DNA of 64,000 bases from Desulfopila sp. IMCC35006 (lineage in GTDB: Bacteria > Desulfobacterota > Desulfobulbia > Desulfobulbales > Desulfocapsaceae): contig NZ_SWCM01000002.1 in assembly GCF_005116645.1 (NCBI RefSeq), forward strand, positions 1-64,000, read 5' to 3'. Shown one piece after another: positions 28,478-38,076 of the stretch. The position numbers were made by a program, and so were the translations under genes. Each line of letters starts with the position of its first letter. Positions within the stretch are counted from its first letter, which is position 1. The notes beneath the pieces are model-generated. The model was given only the letters and a program-made list of their open reading frames with translations, searched no databases and was not told the DNA's origin.

Positions 28478-29515
28478 TTACTCAAGTATAATGCCGGAGC
28501 CGAGAAGCTCGGTATCATGATATATTACGGCAAATTGTCCCGGCGTAACCGCCCGCTGTGGTGCATCAAAGATAATATCGCCACACCCTTCGTCATCGAC
28601 AACCAGCCTGGCGGTTGCCCCTCGGTGGCTGTACCGGATACGGACCTGGTAACTGCTTGTCAGATCAGGCTTTCTGTCGGCCAGCCAATGGAGGTTTTGC
28701 ACCCGGATCCGTTTATTGAACAACTCTTCGTTGCTGCCGACAATGACCCTGTTTCCCGGGGCATCCAGGCCGATAACGTACAGTGGTGCTGCACTGGATA
28801 TGCCCAGACCTTTTCGCTGACCGATAGTATAATGGAACAGGCCCTGATGATGGCCGAGCACTTTACCCGAGGTGGAGACTATGGCCCCCTCCGTGTCTTT
28901 GCTTCTCGCACGGTCTGCCAGGAAAGCAGTTATCTGCCTGTTTTCGAGAAAACATACATCCTGACTTTCCTGGCCGTGGAAATTATCAAAGCCATGTTCT
29001 TCGACGAAATGATAGGTGTTCTTTTTGGTTGTCTCGCCAAGTGGAAAAATAACCTTGGCCAGTTGCTGCTGGGTGAGACGCGAGAGAAAATAGGATTGAT
29101 CTTTTTGGGGATCGTCACCGCAGTGCAGATGATACCTGTCTTCACTCTTAATTATTTTGGCATAATGACCAGTCGCCATTCTGTCCATTCCGGCGTGGAG
29201 AATGGCTTCCATAAATAAGCCGAATTTAATCTCTTTATTGCAGATGACACAAGGGTTGGGGGTGAGACCTCGATAGTAGCTGCCGGAAAAATAATTCAGC
29301 ACTCTTTGTTCAAACTCCTGCTGCAGGTCGATAATCTGCAAAGGGATGCCAAGTTTATCGGCAACAGCCTGGACCCGGGTCTTTTGTGCCGCAAAATCCG
29401 GTTGCGCGAGCTGCATGAAAAATCCCTTTACCTCGTGGTGTTCACGCAGTAAAAGGGCGCATGCCGTAGAGTCAACACCACCGCTTAAGGCTATGCCTAT
29501 TTTTCTTTTCGTCAC
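28478..29515 (-). CDS. mnmA: tRNA-specific 2-thiouridylase MnmA
   Basis: Adds sulfur to U34 of Lys, Glu and Gln tRNAs. The PP-loop ATP motif SGGVDS is at residues 11-16; the catalytic cysteines are C89 (TPNPCVICN) and C188 (QDVCFL). The start is uncertain: GTG 29515 gives a normal N-terminus, while the frame stays open to 29569 with another GTG. The enzyme is 345 aa from the chosen start. It leads the mnmA-mtaB-cinA-recA gene row. Confidence 0.93.
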   Translation of the reverse strand: MTKRKIGIALSGGVDSTACALLLREHHEVKGFFMQLAQPDFAAQKTRVQAVADKLGIPLQIIDLQQEFEQRVLNYFSGSYYRGLTPNPCVICNKEIKFGLFMEAILHAGMDRMATGHYAKIIKSEDRYHLHCGDDPQKDQSYFLSRLTQQQLAKVIFPLGETTKKNTYHFVEEHGFDNFHGQESQDVCFLENRQITAFLADRARSKDTEGAIVSTSGKVLGHHQGLFHYTIGQRKGLGISSAAPLYVIGLDAPGNRVIVGSNEELFNKRIRVQNLHWLADRKPDLTSSYQVRIRYSHRGATARLVVDDEGCGDIIFDAPQRAVTPGQFAVIYHDTELLGSGIILE

Positions 29516-29697
29516 TGGATGGCGTGTAATATTTGATAAGGTATATCCAAAAAGAGTTGAAAAAAGCACTCTCCATACATACCCATGTACTGGAAATAAT
29601 TAATGGACAAAGTTCAATTATGACGAGTGATACACTGGTAATAATTCGAATCTCGAGATGGCTAAGGAAAAATAAAAAATTATAATACCCGACCAAG

Positions 29698-30993
29698 ATG
29701 AAAAAGGAAAGTCGCAAAGAAGAAGCTCCTGTCATGCCTGAGTTGCTTGCCCCAGCTGGTAACTTTGAAAAATTGGTAACCGCTGTGCATTACGGAGCTG
29801 ATGCCGTTTATTTTGGCGGGAAAAAATTCAGTCTTCGGGCCAAAGCCGGTAACTTTGATGAGCAGACGATGCACCAGGGGGTGCAGTTTGCCCATGATCA
29901 CGGTGTTAAAGTTTATGTCACGGTGAATATTATTGCGCATAATCAGGATCTTGACGACCTTGAAAGATATCTTGCCGGGTTAAAGGACATGCAGGTGGAT
30001 GGCATTATCCTCTCCGACCCAGGCATTCTCAGCTATGCCCGAAGAGTTGTGCCGAGTTTGCCCGTGCATCTGTCGACCCAGGCAAATGTCACCAACCATG
30101 CATCGGCTTCCTTCTGGCTGTCTCAGGGAGTTTGCCGACTGAACCTGGCCCGGGAGCTGTCGCTTGCAGAAATTCGGGAGATTCGTCGAAAAGTTGCCGG
30201 CGAACTGGAAGTTTTCGTTCACGGCGCGCTGTGCATCTCGTATTCCGGCAGGTGCATGCTCTCCAACTATATGACCGACAGAGACGCCAACCAGGGCAGT
30301 TGTTCCCATCCCTGTCGGTTTAGCTACACCCTGCTGGAAGAAAAACGCCCGGGCGAGTATTTCCCGGTCGAGGAAGATGAAAGAGGGACGTATATTTTCA
30401 ATTCCAAGGATCTCTGCCTGGTGGAGATGCTGCCGCAGTTGGTGGCGGCTGGAGTTGATTCCTTGAAAATCGAAGGCCGGATGAAATCAATTTTCTATGT
30501 CGGCGGCGTCGTCCGGGTCTACCGTGCGGCTCTTGATTATCTGGCCCAGCTGCCAACGGATGCCTGGAATGATCCAGCCGGAATTCGCATGCCGGATCAT
30601 TTTATGGAGGAGATCCTCAAGACCGGAACCAGAGGAACGACGGAAAATTTCATCAATCAGCGACCGGGGAGCAGTGAGATGATCTATACGTCTTCCAGGG
30701 CGGTTCAGAGCTATGAGCCGGTAGCGGTTGTTCGACAACCGGGAGAGGCCCCCCTGGTCGAGATACGCAATCAGCTGACGCCCGGGGAACATATTGAATA
30801 TATGCAGCAGGGCATGGGCTTGACACCGGTTCGAATTGTCTCGATGCAGGATGAATCGGGTAATCCGGTGACAAAGGCTAATCCAGGCAATCTGATTCTC
30901 TTGAAAACCGAACCGCAACTCTCCGAAGCAGTTGCTCATGGCATTTTACGACGGCAGAAGGGAGCATCTGAGAGGAAGATCGAATCTATTTGA
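29698..30993 (+). CDS. U32 family peptidase-like RNA-modification protein
   Basis: A 431-aa U32 protein with N-terminal PELLAPAGNFEKL, the family signature EVFVHGALCISYSGRCMLS (residues about 172-190), and conserved cysteines further on (GSCSHPC and the KDLC loop). Members such as TrhP/YegQ and RlhA act with an iron-sulfur cluster in hydroxylation of tRNA or rRNA uridine/cytidine; TrhP is the nearest guess by length and sequence. A second Met (residue 13) could be the true start. It overlaps the convergent next gene by 8 bp. Confidence 0.88.
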   Translation: MKKESRKEEAPVMPELLAPAGNFEKLVTAVHYGADAVYFGGKKFSLRAKAGNFDEQTMHQGVQFAHDHGVKVYVTVNIIAHNQDLDDLERYLAGLKDMQVDGIILSDPGILSYARRVVPSLPVHLSTQANVTNHASASFWLSQGVCRLNLARELSLAEIREIRRKVAGELEVFVHGALCISYSGRCMLSNYMTDRDANQGSCSHPCRFSYTLLEEKRPGEYFPVEEDERGTYIFNSKDLCLVEMLPQLVAAGVDSLKIEGRMKSIFYVGGVVRVYRAALDYLAQLPTDAWNDPAGIRMPDHFMEEILKTGTRGTTENFINQRPGSSEMIYTSSRAVQSYEPVAVVRQPGEAPLVEIRNQLTPGEHIEYMQQGMGLTPVRIVSMQDESGNPVTKANPGNLILLKTEPQLSEAVAHGILRRQKGASERKIESI

Positions 30994-31339
30994 CCGGAGA
31001 ACGATTATTTTTGACGAGATGAAGGTTGTGCGTTTTCTTCACTTTTTTCCAGAGTTCTTTTATAATTACCATCGCCGGGTCCTCGTACACATCGTATTCC
31101 CGTCCCTGGTAGCTTGAACAAGAGTGCAGCAGTTCCGTATTGCCGTTATAGAGACCAAACTCCTTTCTTATCGTTTTAGCCAATACCAGATAAACCGATG
31201 CATCGAGTTCATATTCCGTAAGATGAGCCATTGTTACTTTATCTCTGAGTGAGATATCATCGTAGAGCAGCTCAACAACTTCATTTACTGTGCTGGGGGA
31301 GGAAATTGGGTGAAACTCATTTAAAGGTTGAAACATCAT
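30986..31339 (-). CDS. small DUF6794-like hypothetical protein
   Basis: A 117-aa acidic/basic soluble protein. The start is ATG 31339, preceded by GGAG; the reading frame extends 46 codons further up but without support. The pattern STVNEVVELLYDDIS...IRKEFGLYNGN...AMVIIKELWKKV resembles the DUF6794-type proteins (TLEEAVDxLL, IRNxFGLW, SxxII) known from many bacteria, which have no known function. It has no neighbours of obvious relation. Family match is from memory. Confidence 0.6.
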   Translation of the reverse strand: MMFQPLNEFHPISSPSTVNEVVELLYDDISLRDKVTMAHLTEYELDASVYLVLAKTIRKEFGLYNGNTELLHSCSSYQGREYDVYEDPAMVIIKELWKKVKKTHNLHLVKNNRSPVK

Positions 31340-31572
31340 AACTTTTCTCCTGCTGTCCGCAACTGTTCGCTTTGCTTTTGGGGGTAGTCTTTTGGAATCT
31401 GTGGCCGGATGGAAATGTAGAGCACTATAGGTCACCAAAATTGACCCAGCGGTCTCAATCCTGCCGTTTTCCATCATGGTAAAATTATATACCAGTTCAG
31501 GTATCTGTCATCTCTCAGGTGTCTAAAAAATATTGATACATTTCATAAGACCCTGAATTTCAGAATAACGGA

Positions 31573-31860
31573 TTAATGGATTGGGAAAAAATAATATGCT
31601 CCACATGCAGCGAGCCAGACCAGTAAAGTAATGAAATAGATGCGGAAACTAATGAACGAGAAGATCAGGGATTGAGCAAAGACATTAATTCGCTGCTCCA
31701 AAGTGGCGGTTCCCTGTTTTATGCGGAGCTGGCTGTGGGAGAGGCGACCAATAGATTGATTCTGGTAATATATCGCGGTGCAACTGGCGAGCAGACTGTT
31801 GCCCAGGGCGACAAGGAGAAAGGAATACAGCAGAAGCAGCAACCAATTTTCATGGATCAT
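31573..31860 (-). CDS. small hypothetical membrane protein
   Basis: A 95-aa protein with two hydrophobic helices (about residues 5-29 and 67-90) and a polar central part (about 31-62) rich in Gln, Ser and Arg. GAGG precedes the ATG by 8 nt. I do not recognise the family. It stands alone; both flanking gaps (31340-31572 and 31861-32105) hold no other convincing gene. Confidence 0.5.
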   Translation of the reverse strand: MIHENWLLLLLYSFLLVALGNSLLASCTAIYYQNQSIGRLSHSQLRIKQGTATLEQRINVFAQSLIFSFISFRIYFITLLVWLAACGAYYFFPIH

Positions 31861-32105
31861 TCTGTAAGCCTCATTTAAGAAATGGGTGTCTTTTCCCCGA
31901 AGGCAGGATGGGCAAATATACCAGTATGAACCATCCCGGTATATTGAGGAAACCTTTTAAGATGTTACGAAGTTTTTCACAATTGTTCAACAACCACCTG
32001 GCAGAAAACACAGACATCTGCGGAAAATGTGACTGGAATGCCGTGAAAGCGTCGAGGAGCGAGGGTGAGGGAGTCGGCAGGAAGCTGAGGTTGAAACTGT
32101 GTATT

Positions 32106-32309
32106 TTAGAGAATACCCGCTTTTATCCAGTACCCGTCTATTTCAAGTTTTTTTCGTAAGAATTCGAGAAAATCGTCATAGGTAAAATCCTCCCGGTAAT
32201 GTTTGTGAAATTCCTCCAGGATGGTTTTTTGTTGACTGGCGTCATAGAGGTTCCATTCTATTAATAAATCTTCTTTCTGCGCTGTGGTTAAATGTTTTGT
32301 TTCTTGCAT
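32106..32309 (-). CDS. small hypothetical protein
   Basis: A 67-aa charged, probably helical protein (TTAQKEDLLIEWNLYDASQ at the N-terminus, KLEIDGYWIKAG at the end). The ribosome binding site is weak (GGGATTT before ATG). I do not recognise it. It overlaps an 83-codon frame on the plus strand (31908-32159), which looks less protein-like. Confidence 0.45.
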   Translation of the reverse strand: MQETKHLTTAQKEDLLIEWNLYDASQQKTILEEFHKHYREDFTYDDFLEFLRKKLEIDGYWIKAGIL

Positions 32310-32547
32310 AAATCCCGTCGCATATGTCGGGGCAATCCCCGAAGAGCTGTTCTGAAAAAGAGCAGTGACTACTGAAAAGGTTCGCGCATTATTTAATCAA
32401 GGCCATCTTACAGAAATCTTACAATGACATAAAAGCTGGAAAAGTGTTATTTGTAAACAGCAATAAAGCGGTATGTGGCAGTTGTCGGAAATTACCCCCG
32501 GTAAACGGGAAGAAAGCTAGGGTGTTAAAGGAAAAGAGAGGAATACC

Positions 32548-33753
32548 ATGCAAAACGTTTTTGCTGGAAAAAAGGTGGTCATTGGCGTAACCGGCTCGAT
32601 TGCGGCCTTCAAGGTAGCCGGGTGGGTGAGCGATCTGGCTAAAGAAGAAGCTCAGGTCTCGGTGGTGATGACACGCTCTGCAACAGAATTTGTCAGCCCA
32701 CTGACCTTTGCCGCACTCTCCGGCAATGATGTCCATACCGACATGTTTTCCGCCGCAAAAGAGAATACGATGGCCCATATCAGCCTCGGCCGGGATGCCG
32801 ATGTGGTGTTAATTGCGCCGGCAACCGCCAATACCATCGCCAAGCTCGCCGCCGGAATGGCCGATGACCTCCTCACCACGACGGTGCTTGCCACCAGAGC
32901 CAGGGTGTTGGTCTGCCCGGCCATGAATAGCCGCATGTATTCCCACTCTGCCACAGAACGGAATATTGCCAGGCTCAGAGAGCTTGGCTACACGGTTGTA
33001 GACCCGGATTGCGGCATGATGGCCTGCAAGGAGCATGGCGACGGCCGCCTCCCTGAATGGGACGAAGTGAAGGAGTATGTCGCCCAGGCCCTTACCCCGC
33101 AGGTTTTGCAGGGACAACGGATAATGATAACTGCCGGACCAACGAGAGAGCCCCTTGATCCTGCCCGTTTTTTAAGCAACCGTTCTTCCGGTAAGATGGG
33201 CTATGCCCTGGCGAAAAGCGCGTTTCGACGGGGGGGGGAGGTGACTCTGATCAGTGGACCCAGCAGCCTGCCAGCTCCTGCCGGAGTCACCATGCAGAGA
33301 GTGCAGACGGCCCTGGAAATGTATGATGCGGTACTTGAACATGCCGGGCAATGTTCAGTAATAATCAAAGCAGCAGCTGTTGCTGACTACCGGCCGGAAA
33401 AAAAATTTGCCCATAAAGTGAAAAAGGACCAGATCGATACCCGGTTGCACCTCGAGCGCAATCCGGACATTCTTTTGGAGCTGGGAAAAAGAAAGAAAGA
33501 AGGCCAGATATTGGTCGGATTTGCCGCTGAAAGTCAAAATCTCCGGGAGGAAGGGATGAAAAAACTACAGCGCAAAAACCTCGATTTCATCGCCGTCAAT
33601 GATATCAGCGGCGATAGTACAGGGTTTGAAGTTGAGAGCAATCAGGTGTTGCTGCTTGGCAGATCGGGTGCGGAATTGCTGCCATACACCAGTAAAATGC
33701 ACACTGCCGATCTTATCTGGGACAGAATTGTCGCTCAGCTGGCTGCCCTTTGA
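32548..33753 (+). CDS. coaBC: bifunctional CoaBC (phosphopantothenoylcysteine decarboxylase/synthetase)
   Basis: Catalyses two steps of coenzyme A synthesis: ligation of cysteine to 4'-phosphopantothenate and FMN-dependent decarboxylation. The 401-aa protein has the CoaC domain first (VIGVTGSIAAFK, the LIAPATANTIAKLAAGMADD flavin region, PAMNSRMY) and then CoaB (ITAGPTREPLDPARFLSNRSSGKMG, in pieces from about residue 193; KKDQID; FAAES). AGAGGA precedes the ATG. Confidence 0.97.
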   Translation: MQNVFAGKKVVIGVTGSIAAFKVAGWVSDLAKEEAQVSVVMTRSATEFVSPLTFAALSGNDVHTDMFSAAKENTMAHISLGRDADVVLIAPATANTIAKLAAGMADDLLTTTVLATRARVLVCPAMNSRMYSHSATERNIARLRELGYTVVDPDCGMMACKEHGDGRLPEWDEVKEYVAQALTPQVLQGQRIMITAGPTREPLDPARFLSNRSSGKMGYALAKSAFRRGGEVTLISGPSSLPAPAGVTMQRVQTALEMYDAVLEHAGQCSVIIKAAAVADYRPEKKFAHKVKKDQIDTRLHLERNPDILLELGKRKKEGQILVGFAAESQNLREEGMKKLQRKNLDFIAVNDISGDSTGFEVESNQVLLLGRSGAELLPYTSKMHTADLIWDRIVAQLAAL

Positions 33754-33759
33754 ACTGAG

Positions 33760-34230
33760 CTATTTTGCCAGACAACAACGTTTGAATTTTTGGCCGGAAC
33801 CACAGGGACAGCTGCTGTTTCTGACAATTTTTTCTTTGGTAACCTGGCACTCTCCCTGGAGATAATACCACAGACCATCTTCCTGCAAAAATTGACTGCG
33901 TTCGTGGAGTTTGCAGAATTGGCCTTGCTCGAGATAGCGGCAGGTGAAATCAACGGTTCCGTCATTGTCGCTTTCCTGACCCTTGCTGCAACTATGGATC
34001 TGCAGCCCAAGCCATACCACCGGATGGTCATCGAAGTTGAGATTTTTGGGACGGGTCCTGATATGCCAGCTCGATTGAATATGTTGGGCATGGCGCAGAA
34101 CAAATGCCGTATACCGTGAGCGCATGAGCATTTCTGCGGTTACCGCCATACGGTGGTTGTCAAGTACCGGTTGACAGCAGACGGAAAAAGCTGCGCCACT
34201 GCCGCAGGGGCAGAGAGAGTCTTTGGTCAT
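33760..34230 (-). CDS. YchJ-family protein with two SEC-C motifs
   Basis: A 156-aa protein with zinc-binding SEC-C motifs at both ends: CPCGSGAAFSVCC (residues 7-19) and CPCGSGQKFKRCC (about 141-153). The middle is the YchJ NTF2-like domain (MRSRYTAFVLR... HIRTRP, WLGLQIHS). YchJ proteins are uncharacterised; the motif resembles the SecA C-terminus that binds zinc and SecB. It converges with coaBC, 6 bp apart. Confidence 0.88.
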   Translation of the reverse strand: MTKDSLCPCGSGAAFSVCCQPVLDNHRMAVTAEMLMRSRYTAFVLRHAQHIQSSWHIRTRPKNLNFDDHPVVWLGLQIHSCSKGQESDNDGTVDFTCRYLEQGQFCKLHERSQFLQEDGLWYYLQGECQVTKEKIVRNSSCPCGSGQKFKRCCLAK

Positions 34231-34364
34231 AGTTTATATTGCCGCCGAAGATCAGCAAAAATCTCGTGAAGGAACGTATGAATGATAAGAATTTCTAGTT
34301 GCAACTACGCCTTGTGCAACACGGGGAGACATACAATAAATGACCTGGCGGATCAATAAAAAAA

Positions 34365-35450
34365 ATGAAGCGCGTCCTGGTTCTTGAACCGTATTTTGGC
34401 GGTTCTCATAAACAGTTTCTCGATGGCCTGCAAAAGTATGTGCCGGGGGAGTATGTTTTTTGTACGCTGCCGGCCAGGAGTTGGCAGATGCGCATGCAAC
34501 TTTCCGCACCCTGGTTTATCGAAAAAATAAAAGACCTGCCGGTGGACAAGCGATGTTTTGACTGTGTCCTCTGTTCTACCTTTGTTGATGTCGCGGTATT
34601 TCGCGGTCTGCTCAATAACATAGACGGATGGAATCATCATGCCAGGATTCTTACCTATTTTCATGAAAACCAGTTTGTCTATCCATTCCGCTACAATGCA
34701 CAGACACAGCATCAATATGCCTCCATTAATTTTCATTCAGCCCTGGCCTCCGATAGCATTGCTTTTAATTCCGAGTATAACCGGCAGACTTTTTTCCATG
34801 GGTGTCGCAAAGGACTGGGAGCTGCACCGGAAATGAAGCTCTCCGGCCTCGTCACGGACCTGGCTGCAAAAAGCATTGTTCTTTCTCCCGGTATTGAATT
34901 TTCTGCAATCGATACAATCAGGTGGAAAACGACAACAGATATTTCGGTCATTGTCTGGAACCACCGCTGGGAACATGATAAAAATCCGCAGAGCTTTTTC
35001 CTCGCATTGGAATGCCTGGTACAGCGTGGCTTTGATTTTCGTTTACTGGTACTTGGCCAATCGTTTGCAGGCGCTCCCGACTGTTTTTATGATGCCGAAA
35101 TAAAATTTAAAGATAAAATCATTCACTTCGGTTTTGTTCCATCCCGTCAGCGATATGCAGAACTGCTCAGCCAGGGTGATATCGTCGTCTCGACTGCATT
35201 GCATGAATTTTATGGTATAGCCATAATCGAGGCAGTCAGGGCCGGTTGCCTGCCGGTATTACCGGACCAGCTGTCATATCCGGAACTCTTTGATCGGAAA
35301 TTTCTCTATAGTGCGAATTGCCTGCAGGAGAAGCTGGAGCAGGCGGTGCGTAGTGCTTGCAGGCTCAGCCGGTCGACAGCAAAGGAGATGACCGATCACT
35401 TCAGCTGGCAGAGTCTGCAGGGGCGGTATGCCCAATGGCTGCAGGTTTGA
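34365..35450 (+). CDS. DUF3524 glycosyltransferase, tRNA-queuosine mannosyltransferase-like
   Basis: A 361-aa GT4-type glycosyltransferase. The N-terminal VLVLEPYFGGSHKQFLDGL, central VWNHRWEHDKNPQSF and C-terminal STALHEFYGIAIIEA plus LPDQLSYPELF match the DUF3524/GTDC1 family. In animals GTDC1 (QTMAN) adds mannose to queuosine in tRNA-Asp. Bacterial members have no demonstrated function as far as I know, so mannosyl-queuosine formation here is an inference from homology. It is flanked by YchJ and nadA genes on the other strand. Confidence 0.83.
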   Translation: MKRVLVLEPYFGGSHKQFLDGLQKYVPGEYVFCTLPARSWQMRMQLSAPWFIEKIKDLPVDKRCFDCVLCSTFVDVAVFRGLLNNIDGWNHHARILTYFHENQFVYPFRYNAQTQHQYASINFHSALASDSIAFNSEYNRQTFFHGCRKGLGAAPEMKLSGLVTDLAAKSIVLSPGIEFSAIDTIRWKTTTDISVIVWNHRWEHDKNPQSFFLALECLVQRGFDFRLLVLGQSFAGAPDCFYDAEIKFKDKIIHFGFVPSRQRYAELLSQGDIVVSTALHEFYGIAIIEAVRAGCLPVLPDQLSYPELFDRKFLYSANCLQEKLEQAVRSACRLSRSTAKEMTDHFSWQSLQGRYAQWLQV

Positions 35451-35468
35451 TCTGCAGCCGGCAGGATG

Positions 35469-36527
35469 TTATTTCTTCATATTCTTGGCAAAATCGAGCA
35501 TCCTCTGGATAGGTATCCGGGCCTTGGCGGCAATTTCGGGGGATATGTGGATCTCGTTTTTTCCGGTTTCCAGCAGTTCTTCGAGGTTGTGCAATGAATT
35601 CATGCCCATCCAGGGACAGTTGGCACAGCTCTGACAGGTTGCACCTTCACCGACTGTGGGTGCTTCAAGAAAGACCTTGTCCGGCGCCAGCTGGCGCATT
35701 TTATTGAAAATACCGGCATCGGTTGCAACGATGAACTCTTTATTCGGTAAAGTGGTCACCGCCTTGATGAGAGCTGTTGTCGAACCAACCACATCGGCCT
35801 GGAGGACGACTGCCTCCGGCGATTCGGGATGGACCAGGATCGCCGCCTCCGGATGGAGTTTGCGCAGTCTTTCCAGAGCCACGGAACGAAATTCTTCGTG
35901 GACGACACAGGAACCGGGCCAGAAAATCATCTCGGCTCCGGTAAGTTTTTGCACGTAAGCCCCCAGATGTTTGTCCGGCGCCCAGAGGATTTTTTCTCCT
36001 TTTTCAGCGAGGTGCTTAATGATAGGCAGCGCTATGCCGGAGGTTACCACCCAGTCGGATCTGGCTTTTACCTGGGCACTGGTATTGGCATAGACGACGA
36101 CGGTGTGTTGGGGATGGCGATCGCAGAATGCACTGAACATCTCATACGGGCAACCTTCATCAAGAGAGCAGGTGGCACAGAGATCGGGCATAAGGACTCT
36201 TTTTTCGATGTTGAGGATCTTTGACGTCTCGCCCATGAACCGAACCCCGGCCACAACCAAAGTCTGGGCCGGGTGTTCCGTGCCGAAACGAGCCATTTCC
36301 AGACTGTCCGCAACACAGCCTCCGGTTTCCTCAGCCAGATCCTGCAGTGCCCCGTCGGTATAATAGTGGGCGACAAGAACCGCATTCTGCTCTTTAAGAA
36401 GTCTTTTAATCCTCTCCTTTAAATGTGCAGTCTCCACTTTGGACAGGGATGGCCACTGAGGATGCGGAGGCACTATTACGCCGGGAATTTCAGGAAGGGA
36501 AACGATATGTTTTGGTTCAGTCGTCAT
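35469..36527 (-). CDS. nadA: quinolinate synthase
   Basis: Condenses iminoaspartate with dihydroxyacetone phosphate to quinolinate for NAD synthesis. From MTT at 36527 the protein is 352 aa. The [4Fe-4S] ligands fit C117 (DLCATC), C206 (WPGSCVVH) and C304 within the C298-x2-C301-x2-C304 motif; [14 protein letters not shown] and ETSKIL are substrate residues. An in-frame TTG 45 bp further upstream is not supported. No nadB or nadC is adjacent. Confidence 0.96.
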   Translation of the reverse strand: MTTEPKHIVSLPEIPGVIVPPHPQWPSLSKVETAHLKERIKRLLKEQNAVLVAHYYTDGALQDLAEETGGCVADSLEMARFGTEHPAQTLVVAGVRFMGETSKILNIEKRVLMPDLCATCSLDEGCPYEMFSAFCDRHPQHTVVVYANTSAQVKARSDWVVTSGIALPIIKHLAEKGEKILWAPDKHLGAYVQKLTGAEMIFWPGSCVVHEEFRSVALERLRKLHPEAAILVHPESPEAVVLQADVVGSTTALIKAVTTLPNKEFIVATDAGIFNKMRQLAPDKVFLEAPTVGEGATCQSCANCPWMGMNSLHNLEELLETGKNEIHISPEIAAKARIPIQRMLDFAKNMKK

Positions 36528-36625
36528 GGTATTATGTGGGTTGATAAAAGTATTTAATGCACTGCGGGCCAATCAGCCTATCAAAATGGTTATGGTAAAA
36601 GAATATAAGACGAACTCGTAAAAAC

Positions 36626-37525
36626 TCAAAGAGAACTTCTGTCGCGGGCTATCTCTATTGCCAGATTGATGAAGTCTATGCAGGTGAGCGTTTCCGGTCG
36701 GGAGTTGGGCTGGAGGTTGGCCCTTTCGATTGCCCGGCAGGTACGTTCTTTATTGGCGACTTTATCTTGTTTTATCGAATCACCAAATAAGCCCGCCCCG
36801 GTCAGGGTATTGAGAATGGTTTTTCGCCGTTGATTAAATGTCGTCCTGACCAGCTGGCGAAAAAGGGCGAAATCGTAGTGCCCAGCGTCCGATGGCCGTT
36901 TGACGCCTTGTCTGAAATCGAGGGTGACGACCACTGAATCGACTTTTGGTCGTGGGTGAAATTCGCCGGGCTTCAGGGTCATCAGCTTGTGGACAGTGGC
37001 GCAACTGGCAAGGAGCACCGTCGGGACTCCGTATTCCTTGGTATTGGGAGCTGCCATTAATCGGTCGGCAACTTCTTTCTGCAGCATGATTGTGGCAGTG
37101 CTGATGAGCGAGGCATTGTCGATAAGCTTGAAAATAAACGGGTTGGATATCGAATAGGGAAGATTTGCCAATATTTTCAAACTACCGCCGCATTGTCGGG
37201 CAACTTCCTGAAAATCAGCGCTGAGTATATCCTGATGCACCAGGGTTACGTTGTCTGGGAGATCTTTTTGTTCCTGGTGATAGCGGATAATACCGCTGTC
37301 TATTTCGTAGCCGAATACATGTTTTGCCGTCGCCGCAAGGGGCGAAGTCAAGGCGCCAAGCCCAACTCCGACCTCGAGAATAGTATCGTCGCTGCATACT
37401 TTCCCGGCACGAACGATGGCTTCAGCGGTCATTTTATGGACGAGAAAATTCTGTCCGAACCGTTTCTTGGGTGCCAGTTGATTGTTTTGCAGCGCTTCTC
37501 GCGTCTGGTGTCCGTATTTCGTCAT
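36626..37525 (-). CDS. rsmA: 16S rRNA dimethyladenosine transferase RsmA/KsgA
   Basis: Dimethylates A1518 and A1519 of 16S rRNA during 30S assembly. The 299-aa SAM methyltransferase has KKRFGQNFL at the N-terminus, EVGVGLGALT (motif I) and the catalytic ILANLPYSISNP (NLPY motif). It lies downstream of the DUF2062 gene on the same strand and upstream of nadA. Confidence 0.96.
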   Translation of the reverse strand: MTKYGHQTREALQNNQLAPKKRFGQNFLVHKMTAEAIVRAGKVCSDDTILEVGVGLGALTSPLAATAKHVFGYEIDSGIIRYHQEQKDLPDNVTLVHQDILSADFQEVARQCGGSLKILANLPYSISNPFIFKLIDNASLISTATIMLQKEVADRLMAAPNTKEYGVPTVLLASCATVHKLMTLKPGEFHPRPKVDSVVVTLDFRQGVKRPSDAGHYDFALFRQLVRTTFNQRRKTILNTLTGAGLFGDSIKQDKVANKERTCRAIERANLQPNSRPETLTCIDFINLAIEIARDRSSL

Positions 37526-37560
37526 AATTTTTCATTTTCAGAGCCCTTTTTCAGAGCCAA

Positions 37561-38076
37561 TTAGTTGAGCACATGCTTTTTCATTCTTTTTTTCTTGATG
37601 TGCATAAAAAATATCAGGGCTGGATAGTAACTGGCTATGGCAACAGGCAGCGCGACACACAAACCGCCAACCCCCATCACGACCAGCGCTTCGTATCCCG
37701 ATCGAAACAGGATGGGTAATGCACTTTCTATGCCGCCTCCGGCCACTGCGAGCTCGAGAGCACTCTGAAAATTTTTCAGATTCAAATCATAGGGAGTGAG
37801 ATGGTTGCCAACCAGTGCTGACAGATAATAGATCGGTAGATAGGTTAATGGATTGCAGACTATCCAGCTGATAATAATGCCGGCAAGGGCGGATGTTCTT
37901 GTAATAATACTGAAAAAGATGATCAGTGCGGTATGAAATGGAATTGTCGGCGTAAGGCCGACAAACACGCCGATCGCAGTGCCTCCGGCCAGCGCCTGCG
38001 GGCTTCCCTGCAATCGTTTAAATTTGATGAAATAATATTTAATATAACGCAGAATGTTTATGGGATGCATTGTCAA
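37561..38076 (-). CDS. DUF2062 membrane protein
   Basis: A 171-aa protein with three or four hydrophobic segments and the family pattern SPQALAGGTAIGVFVGLTP...IVCNPLTYLPIYY. DUF2062 proteins occur in many proteobacteria and have no assigned function. The start overlaps the tsaD stop by 4 bp, so it is coupled to tsaD. Confidence 0.88.
   Translation of the reverse strand: MTMHPINILRYIKYYFIKFKRLQGSPQALAGGTAIGVFVGLTPTIPFHTALIIFFSIITRTSALAGIIISWIVCNPLTYLPIYYLSALVGNHLTPYDLNLKNFQSALELAVAGGGIESALPILFRSGYEALVVMGVGGLCVALPVAIASYYPALIFFMHIKKKRMKKHVLN

Noticed and set aside
31908-32159. 83-codon plus-strand frame with a CGKC motif
   Set aside because: Overlaps a more protein-like minus-strand frame, and its composition is not gene-like; CGKC alone is weak evidence.
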